A stretch of DNA of 6,601 nucleotides from Candidatus Omnitrophota bacterium (GCA_016867005.1 VGKM01000064.1:1-6601), one strand, 5' to 3'. Counted from the stretch's first letter, positions 1 through 5,169 are shown. The notes: generated by a model not told the origin, from the sequence alone. Program-made: numbers and translations.

Positions 1-77
1 TGAGGAGTTATCTTAAGATTAGCCTCCCGGCACTTATTGCGGAATATGTCGCCTGTATCTAGGACTTGTTTATCCAT
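1..77 (-). CDS. Fur-family metalloregulator, N-terminal fragment (runs off the window)
   Basis: The first 25 codons of a minus-strand gene are visible, starting at ATG 77-75; the rest lies outside the window. The peptide contains FRNKCREANLKITP, the usual start of the Fur/PerR/Zur winged-helix domain (family pattern roughly F...C...GLK.TPQR). Members of this family are metal- or peroxide-sensing repressors that bind 7-1-7 palindromes. No Shine-Dalgarno sequence precedes the ATG, but a promoter with its -10 only 7 bases upstream does, so the mRNA is probably leaderless. The metal-binding residues are not visible, so Fur, PerR and Zur cannot be told apart. The gene is separated from the upstream operon by a strong terminator and has its own promoter. 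Family call fairly sure; subtype unknown. Confidence 0.75.
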   Translation of the reverse strand, partial: MDKQVLDTGDIFRNKCREANLKITP

Positions 78-84
78 GATTGAT

Positions 85-114
85 ACTATATTAGAAATGA
101 TTACTATTTGTTAA
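85..114 (-). promoter_or_regulatory. Promoter of the left-edge Fur-family gene, probably leaderless
   Basis: On the minus strand, TTAACA (114-109) and TATAGT (90-85) are separated by 18 bases; each differs from the sigma-70 consensus at one position. The -10 ends 7 bases before the ATG at 77, so transcription would begin at or next to the start codon. This fits the absence of a ribosome binding site. Confidence 0.5.
92..106. promoter_or_regulatory. Candidate Fur/PerR-type operator (7-1-7 palindrome)
   Basis: TAGAAAT-G-ATTACTA is a 15-base inverted repeat in 7-1-7 form with one mismatched pair. This is the architecture of Fur and PerR boxes (PerR consensus TTATAAT-N-ATTATAA). It lies exactly between the -35 and -10 of the adjacent Fur-family gene, where binding would block RNA polymerase, so autoregulation is likely. 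The outer bases differ from the classical PerR box. Confidence 0.45.
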
Positions 115-121
115 GAGTTTT

Positions 122-174
122 TTGTGTAAAAAATAAGAGGCCCTGCTTTTAATGATTTTAAAAGCAAGGCCTCT
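122..174 (-). terminator. Intrinsic terminator of the small membrane protein operon
   Basis: On the minus strand, AGAGGCC and GGCCTCT (136-142 and 168-174) enclose a second stem of TGCTTTTA against TAAAAGCA-like sequence with a short AT loop. A T-rich tract follows (complement of 122-135). The hairpin starts about 15 bases after the stop codon of the 189-500 gene and isolates the following Fur-family gene. Confidence 0.88.
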
Positions 175-188
175 GGCGGTAAATTTAA

Positions 189-500
189 TTACACCGCTGC
201 AAACTTTTCTCTTTTTCTTGCTGCTTGAGCCACTGCTACCATTACTCCCCAGATAATGAAGATAATTAAGGTCATCGGAACGCCAATCTTTATCATTTCC
301 GGCCAAACCTCAGGCAAACTTGCGGTCAGAAACGGCGGATAGAGGACAACTTCGCCGTGCGCGATATGCTCCACCGCCAACATTGCCACTCCGCCCCACA
401 ACATCGAATTCAACCAATTGAGGTGATATTTTTTAGGAACCTTTTTACCTATAGCAGTAGTTACTATTACCACGGCTGCTGGAACAGCAAAGCAAGCCAT
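189..500 (-). CDS. Small three-helix membrane protein B, paralogue of its upstream neighbour
   Basis: A 103-residue protein of unrecognised family. Helices are apparent at about residues 4-18, 28-47 and 70-93, with a short basic C-terminus (RKREKF), suggesting a small inner-membrane protein. It is similar to the neighbouring 503-781 product: both share a PKxY.L...MLWG..AM..V segment, then an acid-His pair (E44-H45 here) and a Gly/Glu motif (G49-E50); this copy adds H26, H48 and Cys3. Its ATG lies 2 bases after the stop of the upstream gene, with AGGAGGT just upstream inside that gene, so the two are probably translated together and form a complex. Paired His and acidic residues in a membrane helix could handle a metal ion. 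That is inference from the residues and from the NikR-linked porin upstream. No homology to a named transporter is claimed. Confidence 0.85.
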   Translation of the reverse strand: MACFAVPAAVVIVTTAIGKKVPKKYHLNWLNSMLWGGVAMLAVEHIAHGEVVLYPPFLTASLPEVWPEMIKIGVPMTLIIFIIWGVMVAVAQAARKREKFAAV

Positions 501-502
501 AC

Positions 503-781
503 CTACCTCCTTTTTAAGTTTGAGATTAATAATGAAATACCCCAGATTGCAAATACAGGCACTATCATTATAATACCTAACATAGCGCTGTTAGCAATCA
601 TCCCATCGGTAGTTTTCTCTAAGAAAGCGCCTCCCTCATATCCTAAGATATGGTCAACAAGAATCATTGCTGCCGCTCCCCAAAGCATTAAAGCCAGAAA
701 ACCTAACTTATAATCCTTAGGCAAAGCAAACTTACCTAAAGTGGCTCCCATTGCCGCAATAGAAGTTGTTACCAACCACAT
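503..781 (-). CDS. Small three-helix membrane protein A, first of a tandem paralogous pair
   Basis: A 92-residue protein of unrecognised family with hydrophobic segments at about residues 2-18, 26-46 and 63-86 and a positively charged C-terminus (NLKRR). The second helix carries the block shared with the downstream paralogue: PKDYKLGF, then MLWGAAAM, then D43-H44 and E49-G50-G51. An AGGAGGT ribosome binding site lies 5-6 bases before the ATG. The gene follows the porin at 141 bases. I see no convincing promoter in that gap, but there are several hairpins. It probably belongs to the porin transcript, or is controlled by an RNA element in the gap. Function unknown; an inner-membrane partner of the porin, possibly in nickel movement, is a hypothesis. 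Confidence 0.85.
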   Translation of the reverse strand: MWLVTTSIAAMGATLGKFALPKDYKLGFLALMLWGAAAMILVDHILGYEGGAFLEKTTDGMIANSAMLGIIMIVPVFAIWGISLLISNLKRR

Positions 782-795
782 TTCCCACCTCCTTT

Positions 796-919
796 TTCAC
801 AATAGTGAATCCACCCTGTCCATAAGGATGGGCGAGTGTGCGCTTGCTGCGCAACCGGCCAATCCGATAAGCCAGAAAGGCAATGGTTTGGCTTCCTCTA
901 GCCAAAGCCATATGGCCGG
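796..919 (-). promoter_or_regulatory. Multi-stem structured intergenic region between the porin and the small membrane genes
   Basis: In minus-strand RNA order: an outer 7-bp stem CCGGCCA (919-913 with 861-855) closes an inner stem of about 10 bp with one bulge (911-901 with 892-883). Then come a TGCGC/GCGCA hairpin (853-839), a CCC-GGA/TCC-GGG hairpin (832-814) and a TTCAC/GTGAA hairpin (809-796) that abuts the AAGGAGGT of the next gene. No strong T tract follows the first hairpin, so it is either a weak porin terminator or part of a leader or riboswitch-like element. I compared it by eye with c-di-GMP-I and other common classes and did not find their conserved cores. Confidence 0.4.
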
Positions 920-922
920 GCA

Positions 923-2290
923 TTAAAAGTCTAACTGCGCCCTCATGCCGCCGACAAAAATACCGCTTGTATCATCTGCAACATCCTTGCCAAACGGATT
1001 CCAGATATATTGGAAATCTGGGCTAAGCGATAAATGGTCGTTGACATGGATTCTATAATACGCCTCCAAATGGCCTTCAGATTTTGCCTTTGGGCCTGTG
1101 ATCTGAGTCGTGTATTTCTTATAATCATCTGATGGAATAACCTGACCGGCTGCAAACGCAAAAACGTCCTTTTCCCTGCCCCAGGGCTTGCCTTCTATCT
1201 GTAGGCCAGCGCTCCAGGAATGCTCAAGAGAATAATTCAATCCGCCTGTTGCCGTAATGTCGGGGTTGTAAACCTTCGGGTTCTGCCAGCCGTAGCGGGT
1301 AAAGAGCGTCGCCATATCGGTGACTTTCTGGTCAAAACTCAAGCCAAAACCATAGGCAGCCTCTTTGGCCTTTTCAGCATCCGACCACTTTGTATGATAC
1401 ACATTGTTGTTCCATCCGTAGAAGCGGTAATTGCCCGGAAGCGCGAAGAAATTAGTCTTAAAATGCGCCTGGCCGATATTGAAAAGGTTATCCCCGATTT
1501 TTTCCCAATCGCTATTCCCGTCAAATACGCCGTATCCTAATTCCAACCACTCAAGCGGCATATACGCTAAGCGAATACCTGCGGTGTTATCCGAGAATTC
1601 GATTGTAGGCGAATTGCGAAATATCCTGCCCAAGAATTGAGTCGTTTCGTCATTAGCGGCATCGTTATTATCAAAATAAGCGGTCGGGTCAAGCTTGCCG
1701 AATGTTAAAGCAACTTTATCTTTGCATAGGGCCTGCTCATACCAAAGCTCGGTAAGACGAAGATTATTATCGTTATCAGCATCACGATTTACGTTGGAGT
1801 AAAGTGTCAGATTATCTTCTAAGCCGTTGCCTTGCCCTACCTCAAAATGTAAAAACGCCTTGCCTGCCGCCTCCTTAAATTCCTTACCTAAAGTAATATC
1901 TGCCGAATAAGAAGCATCCATGCGGCTTTCCTTCTTCGTCGCGTCAGCAGCTGCATTATTAGTATTGCCCGTTCCTTGTACGACCATCGTAGCCCCTGCC
2001 CCGATCTCTAAACCTTCGGCAATGCTGATCGGCGCACCTGCCTGACGGTGCAGGTCAGTATCGAATTGGGAGAGCCTTGATTCATAAGCGGCGATCTTTT
2101 TATTCTGATCCAAGATGCACTGTTTCTGCTCATTCATGCGTTTATCGTATTCGCCGAGCTTCTTCTCCAGGGCTAAAACCCTATCCTCCAGTTGTTGATA
2201 CTTTTCGAGGCTTACGTAACCTTCGGCAAAAGCGCTTGATACCGCAAAACAACCTAATATAAACATGAAGATTAAGAACCTGCGTAACAT
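923..2290 (-). CDS. OprB-like outer-membrane porin with N-terminal coiled coil
   Basis: A 455-residue outer-membrane protein. Residues 1-22 form a signal peptide (MLRRF, hydrophobic core, AFA before E23); an ILGC sequence at 11-14 resembles a lipobox but sits early, so signal peptidase I is preferred. Residues 28-80 show heptads of a coiled coil, as in trimeric porins that contact the periplasm or peptidoglycan. The remainder has alternating beta strands, and the C-terminal part (HLSLSPDFQYIWNP, then GGMRAQLDF) matches the ending of carbohydrate-selective porin OprB-family proteins, including the terminal Phe used by the BAM machinery. Start chosen at 2290: AAAGGAG lies 6 bases upstream, whereas ATG 2296 has no spacing and the frame upstream of it lacks protein-like character. 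A candidate NikR site covers its promoter, so the physiological cargo may be nickel or a nickel chelate rather than sugar. That substrate is inferred. Confidence 0.88.
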   Translation of the reverse strand: MLRRFLIFMFILGCFAVSSAFAEGYVSLEKYQQLEDRVLALEKKLGEYDKRMNEQKQCILDQNKKIAAYESRLSQFDTDLHRQAGAPISIAEGLEIGAGATMVVQGTGNTNNAAADATKKESRMDASYSADITLGKEFKEAAGKAFLHFEVGQGNGLEDNLTLYSNVNRDADNDNNLRLTELWYEQALCKDKVALTFGKLDPTAYFDNNDAANDETTQFLGRIFRNSPTIEFSDNTAGIRLAYMPLEWLELGYGVFDGNSDWEKIGDNLFNIGQAHFKTNFFALPGNYRFYGWNNNVYHTKWSDAEKAKEAAYGFGLSFDQKVTDMATLFTRYGWQNPKVYNPDITATGGLNYSLEHSWSAGLQIEGKPWGREKDVFAFAAGQVIPSDDYKKYTTQITGPKAKSEGHLEAYYRIHVNDHLSLSPDFQYIWNPFGKDVADDTSGIFVGGMRAQLDF

Positions 2291-2315
2291 TTCCATCTCC
2301 TTTCGTGCTACTTTT

Positions 2316-2344
2316 ATTGTATTCGTGTTACTAATAGGTAAAAA
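2316..2344 (-). promoter_or_regulatory. Candidate porin promoter
   Basis: On the minus strand, TACAAT (2321-2316) is a good -10 with one mismatch. The matching -35 region is a weak T-rich stretch around 2344-2337 (TTTTTA/TTTACC depending on spacing). The NikR-like box at 2325-2352 covers the -35 and spacer, as expected for a repressor site. Confidence 0.4.
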
Positions 2345-2352
2345 AATAATAC
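2325..2352. promoter_or_regulatory. Candidate NikR operator upstream of the porin
   Basis: On the plus strand this reads GTGTTAC-N14-ATAATAC. One half is a perfect copy of the half-site seen at the nikR promoter and the other differs from GTAACAC at two positions. The spacing fits the GTGTTAC-N13/14-GTAACAC NikR motif I recall from comparative genomics of delta-proteobacteria. It lies between the nikR stop and the porin start, over the candidate porin promoter. Confidence 0.6.
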
Positions 2353-2355
2353 GGC

Positions 2356-2769
2356 CTAAATATCTTTCCCGGCAGTCGACATGCTCAATGTCCCGTGCTT
2401 CACCCCCTTTACTGATTTTAAACTGTCGGCTAACTTTTGGGCTTCTTTCGGTGAACCCTGTACCGCGATTATCTCCAGGCAATTGTTATGATCCAAATGA
2501 ACGTGCTGGGAAGAAATTATTATTCCGCCGAATTCATGCTGGATATCCATAAGCTTATTCACCAGCTCTCTCTTGTGGTGATCGTAAATAAGGGTAATGG
2601 CGCCAGCGACTTCCTGCCCGCCCTGCCATTGCTTCTGCACAAGTTCCTGGCGGATTAAATCACGGAAGGCTTCGGACCGGCTTGTATAATTCTTGTCTTT
2701 GGTGAGGCGATCGAATTTTTCCAGCAGATCTTGCTCTAAAGATATCCCAAAACGCACTAATTTGCCCAT
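2356..2769 (-). CDS. nikR: Nickel-responsive transcriptional regulator NikR
   Basis: A 137-residue protein, the usual NikR length. Residues 1-45 form a ribbon-helix-helix DNA-binding domain (beta strand LVRFGISL, then helices with TSRSEAFRDLIR). Residues 53-132 form the ACT-like nickel-binding domain. The high-affinity nickel site is complete: H78 (IQH), H89 and H91 (QHVH) and C97 (NNC), matching H76, H87, H89 and C95 of E. coli NikR. The protein senses Ni(II) and usually represses nickel uptake genes. AGGAG lies 7 bases before ATG 2769. A consensus-like promoter with an overlapping NikR-type palindrome precedes the gene, indicating autoregulation. The next gene downstream is a porin with a second such box. 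The identification is very secure. Confidence 0.97.
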   Translation of the reverse strand: MGKLVRFGISLEQDLLEKFDRLTKDKNYTSRSEAFRDLIRQELVQKQWQGGQEVAGAITLIYDHHKRELVNKLMDIQHEFGGIIISSQHVHLDHNNCLEIIAVQGSPKEAQKLADSLKSVKGVKHGTLSMSTAGKDI

Positions 2770-2779
2770 TAATTCTCCT

Positions 2780-2806
2780 GTGTTACGAATATAAGAATAG
2801 TAATAC
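2780..2806. promoter_or_regulatory. Candidate NikR operator at the nikR promoter
   Basis: GTGTTAC (2780-2786), 13 bases, then GTAATAC (2800-2806): an inverted repeat with one mismatch in seven. It matches the GTGTTAC-N13/14-GTAACAC NikR signal (recalled from published comparative work, not the E. coli GTATGA-N16-TCATAC form). It overlaps the -10 element and the likely start site of nikR. Confidence 0.7.
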
Positions 2807-2825
2807 TGATAAGCCGCCTTGTCAA
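2797..2825 (-). promoter_or_regulatory. nikR promoter
   Basis: On the minus strand, TTGACA (2825-2820) is a perfect -35, followed by a 17-base spacer and TACTAT (2802-2797), a -10 with two mismatches. Transcription would start near 2790. The NikR-like box covers the -10 and start region. Confidence 0.65.
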
Positions 2826-2854
2826 CAAAAATTACGGGCAGCTTCTTTTATCTC

Positions 2855-2887
2855 ATAAATCTATTAGGTAAGTTTTAATAAATTTAT
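2855..2887. repeat. AT-rich 12-bp inverted repeat between operons
   Basis: ATAAATCTATTA (2855-2866) and TAATAAATTTAT (2876-2887) pair over 12 positions with one wobble around a 9-base loop. It lies after the end of the hydrolase/MBL operon and before the nikR promoter. No T tract follows on either strand, so it is not a standard terminator; it may stabilise an mRNA 3' end or bind a regulator. Confidence 0.5.
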
Positions 2888-2894
2888 CACCCGA

Positions 2895-3026
2895 CTATTT
2901 TTCTGCGATAACGAGTATTTCAAAATCTTCCGTGGTCAGCTTGTCATTTCTGGAGTATGCCCTAATATCCCTGCTACAAGCCCTAACAGAATTAACATTG
3001 CTTGCGTCATCTTTGGCCCTCCGCAT
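2895..3026 (-). pseudogene. Remnant downstream of the MBL-rhodanese gene: truncated TauE/SafE-like start
   Basis: Fifteen bases after the stop of the MBL-rhodanese gene there is a good GGAGG and an ATG (3010-3008). It opens a 24-codon frame ending at 2936, whose first 17 residues (MTQAMLILLGLVAGILG) look like the first helix of a TauE/SafE-type sulfite exporter, where a glycine-rich motif should follow. It then runs into unrelated sequence. An overlapping frame (3026-2895, 43 codons, ATG overlapping the previous stop as TGATG) ends in NDKLTTEDFEILVIAEK, which reads like a genuine soluble protein C-terminus. The simplest reading is a deletion scar joining the start of an exporter gene to the tail of another gene out of frame. 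A real short membrane peptide cannot be excluded. Low certainty. Confidence 0.35.
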
Positions 3027-4261
3027 CAACCCATAGCGCAAGTGCCGCCGCCAAGCTTTATCTTATATAATTTTTTGTTGTAAGGTAATTTCATCAATAA
3101 CATCCCCATAAGGCAATTATCTGTTAAGCCGGAGAAAATGAGTCCGCAGCTAACAAATATCGGGAGAAAAATAAAGGCCCAATGCGTAAACCACGACAGG
3201 AGTATGCCCAACAACACCAAGCTACCGGCGATAAGCCTCACCTGGCGCTCTAACGACACGCCTCCTTCGCCTTTGATAGCGGGCAGGCCTTCTTTTTGCC
3301 AGCTCGTCATGCCACCTCGCATTACTTTAATGCCATGGATGCCTGATTGTATAAGCATATCAGCGGCCATAGGCGAACGATTGCCGGTGCGACAAAAGAC
3401 TATGTAACTTTGACCGGGCTTGCTTAGATCATTCATTTTGAACGAAAGCATATCTATAGGGATATTTATTGAGTCTTTAATATGCACCTGGCTGAATTCT
3501 AATGCGGAACGCACGTCCAATAATTTAATTTCCGGATTATTTTCTACGAGCGATAGAGCGGCTTTCGGAGAAATCATCTCTAAGGCCGCGGCCTCGCCTT
3601 TTTGGTTGACGCGCACGATATTGTCTATATTAAAAGGCTTGGGGATACTCTTTGCGCGCATGTTTTTGACAAACGCCTCTTTGTCTGTTGCTTTTAAGAA
3701 AGGATTTGTTTCTTTTTCTTTCTTAAGTGTCGATGAGCGGATTTCATGATAGTCATGCCCGGGGAAAATCATAGTAGCATCAGGAAGAGCTTTAATCTTC
3801 TGCAGCGTATCAAACATTGATTCAGGAGAACCGTTTTGAAAATCCGTGCGTCCGACGCTACCAATCAAAAGGACATCCCCGGTAAATAATTTATTATCGA
3901 CATATAAACTCGCAGCGTCATCTGTATGCCCCGGAGTGTGCATAACTTTAATCGTGACTAAACCTAGGGCTATTTGATCATTATCTCTAAGGCGTTGGCC
4001 TGCAACGCTGGAAATCGCCTTTTCATGCATTAAGAGCAAAGCGCCGTAATTCTTCTTCAGCACCGAAGCAAGCGAGAAATGATCGGCATGGGTATGAGTA
4101 TCAACGATGTATTTTAGGCTTAATCTCTTTTTGCCGAGATAATCCGCATACTCTTCCTGCAGGCTGATATGCGGGTCAATGATCAAGGCTTCGGCGCCAT
4201 AACTCAATACATAAGAATAGCAGCTTCCTGCCGTAAATTGTTTAAACTCTAGATTAGCCAT
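3026..4261 (-). CDS. Persulfide dioxygenase-like MBL / rhodanese / YgaP-type membrane fusion protein
   Basis: A 411-residue three-part protein. Residues 1-200 are a metallo-beta-lactamase fold of the persulfide dioxygenase (ETHE1/CstB) type with all metal residues: H56, H58, D60, H61 (THTHADH), H112 (TPGHT), D129 (TGD) and H169 (PGHD). Residues 225-330 are a rhodanese domain with active Cys290 in CRTGNRS. Residues 335-395 match the YgaP/DUF2892 two-helix membrane domain (ERQVRLIAGS; GLIFSGLTDNC; MKLPYN). The likely role is oxidation and transfer of sulfane sulfur from persulfides at the inner membrane, for sulfide detoxification. The start is ATG 4261: GGAGGT lies 5 bases upstream. A TTG at 4273 would add four codons and would place that GGAGGT inside the coding frame. 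It follows the alpha/beta hydrolase by 30 bases and is probably co-transcribed with it. A C-terminal GGGTCAMG tail contains an extra Cys. Confidence 0.93.
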   Translation of the reverse strand: MANLEFKQFTAGSCYSYVLSYGAEALIIDPHISLQEEYADYLGKKRLSLKYIVDTHTHADHFSLASVLKKNYGALLLMHEKAISSVAGQRLRDNDQIALGLVTIKVMHTPGHTDDAASLYVDNKLFTGDVLLIGSVGRTDFQNGSPESMFDTLQKIKALPDATMIFPGHDYHEIRSSTLKKEKETNPFLKATDKEAFVKNMRAKSIPKPFNIDNIVRVNQKGEAAALEMISPKAALSLVENNPEIKLLDVRSALEFSQVHIKDSINIPIDMLSFKMNDLSKPGQSYIVFCRTGNRSPMAADMLIQSGIHGIKVMRGGMTSWQKEGLPAIKGEGGVSLERQVRLIAGSLVLLGILLSWFTHWAFIFLPIFVSCGLIFSGLTDNCLMGMLLMKLPYNKKLYKIKLGGGTCAMG

Positions 4262-4265
4262 ATGC

Positions 4266-4271
4266 ACCTCC
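4266..4271 (-). promoter_or_regulatory. Ribosome binding site that fixes the MBL-rhodanese start
   Basis: GGAGGT read on the minus strand, 4-5 bases before ATG 4261. It decides for that ATG against the in-frame TTG at 4273, which the site itself would lie just inside. Confidence 0.75.
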
Positions 4272-4291
4272 AAAAGATTAAATGAAACAGC

Positions 4292-5134
4292 TTAGAATGT
4301 CCTGCGCCCCGGGGGCGGTATAGGTAGAATATCTTCATAAACATCGAAGATGTCTTCTCGTTCCATATGCAGAAAATGGCCCGCACCTTTTACAATCTTT
4401 ACTTCGCAATTAGGGATTTGGGAAGCTAGAAAATTAACGTCTTCTAAGTCAATAATCGTATCTTTCTCTCCGTGGATCAGGAAGGTTTCTGCCGTGATAT
4501 TTGAAAGATTGATTAAATCGCCTATCTTTTTTGTCGATATCACGAATAAACCATGCTCATAAAACGCCCGCAGGTTCTCTCCGCTCATAGTTTGAAACTG
4601 GTTGACAATTTTCTTCTTAATGTTATCGGGGAGGTTTTGGCCGAAGCTTTCTATCAAGATATCAGCCATTTTTTGCCTGTCCCGATGGTCTATCTTAGAA
4701 CCCATCCGGATTGTTTCAACCATCTTATCATTTGCTTTTGTCCCAAGGCTTGCTAAACATAATTTCTTTGCCGCATTGTGATACTGCGAGGCAAATGCCA
4801 TCGCCACTATCCCTCCCCATGAAGCAGAACATATCGTCATGTTGTTATTTGCGCCTGTGGCTTTTTTGACCTCGAGTAAAATATCTACCTGCTCATCCAA
4901 TGTGACGAAAACAGGCCCTGAGACAACCTTTCCTTTGCCCTGGCCGGGAAAATCAAAAAGAACCAACCGATAATAAGGGGCGTAACGGCAGATAAAACTA
5001 TGCCACATTGCCATAGACTGCTGCACCCCGTTAATACATACAATATGCGGCCCGTCATTCTCGTAAATCCGATAAGGGACTAAGAACCTGCCTTTCTCAA
5101 TTATTCCTTTTATGATTGCTGGACTATGACGCAT
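4292..5134 (-). CDS. RhlA/PhaG-like alpha/beta hydrolase-fold enzyme
   Basis: A 280-residue alpha/beta hydrolase. The nucleophile elbow is SASWGG (Ser105), like SFSWGG of RhlA rather than the commoner GxSxG. The acid is Asp225 in HGEKD (RhlA has NGERD) and the base His253 in GAGHFLHME. These positions nearly coincide with the RhlA triad S102/D223/H251 as I recall it. The VCINGVQQSM and LVLFDFPGQGKGK segments also fit RhlA/PhaG, which handle 3-hydroxyacyl-ACP chains. The true substrate could be any acyl ester or thioester. The start is ATG 5134: AAAGGA lies about 11 bases upstream, and the open frame before it contains the ferritin terminator and a promoter, so it is not coding. A TTGCCA-N16-TATAAT promoter lies at 5229-5256. 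The MBL-rhodanese gene follows by 30 bases, suggesting one operon. Cytoplasmic; no signal peptide. Confidence 0.88.
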   Translation of the reverse strand: MRHSPAIIKGIIEKGRFLVPYRIYENDGPHIVCINGVQQSMAMWHSFICRYAPYYRLVLFDFPGQGKGKVVSGPVFVTLDEQVDILLEVKKATGANNNMTICSASWGGIVAMAFASQYHNAAKKLCLASLGTKANDKMVETIRMGSKIDHRDRQKMADILIESFGQNLPDNIKKKIVNQFQTMSGENLRAFYEHGLFVISTKKIGDLINLSNITAETFLIHGEKDTIIDLEDVNFLASQIPNCEVKIVKGAGHFLHMEREDIFDVYEDILPIPPPGRRTF

Positions 5135-5155
5135 ATATTTTAATATTTCCTTTCG

Positions 5156-5169
5156 TGCCTGCGCAGGCA
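5156..5169. repeat. GC-rich perfect palindrome in the hydrolase leader
   Basis: TGCCTGCGCAGGCA is a 14-base perfect palindrome just upstream of the ribosome binding site, with a partial repeat (GGCAGGC) next to it. Similar CCTGCCTG/CAGGCAGG palindromes are scattered through intergenic regions of several candidate-phylum genomes, so this may be one copy of a dispersed element. A second small hairpin, CTGGG-AGAA-CCCAG, lies at 5196-5209 in the same leader. Confidence 0.45.

Noticed and set aside
839..919. c-di-GMP-I (GEMM) riboswitch
   Set aside because: A GCCGG-TTGC-like end and GCCAAACC-like bases resemble parts of GEMM, but the conserved GACGCAAAGCC-type core is absent.
732..923. 63-codon open frame starting at an ATG that overlaps the porin stop as TAATG
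   Set aside because: It crosses the whole structured gap, runs out of frame into the next gene's start and has no recognisable domain. Coupled translation as a leader peptide is possible but not supported.
1220..1540. Plus-strand open frame of about 106 codons inside the porin, with others at 357-713, 1431-1640, 3138-3407 and 3420-3749
   Set aside because: These are antisense shadows of well-supported minus-strand genes, with no ribosome binding sites or domains.
2284..2290. Third NikR half-site GTAACAT at the porin start codon
   Set aside because: No partner half-site lies at N13 or N14, and the bases are coding.
923..2290. Lipoprotein reading of the porin signal (ILGC at residues 11-14)
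   Set aside because: The hydrophobic core before that Cys is too short, and a good AFA signal peptidase I site follows at residue 22.
2291..2482. N-terminal extension of the porin to 2482, overlapping nikR
   Set aside because: It would bury the signal peptide 64 residues inside the protein; ATG 2290 has an ideally spaced ribosome binding site directly before MLRRF.
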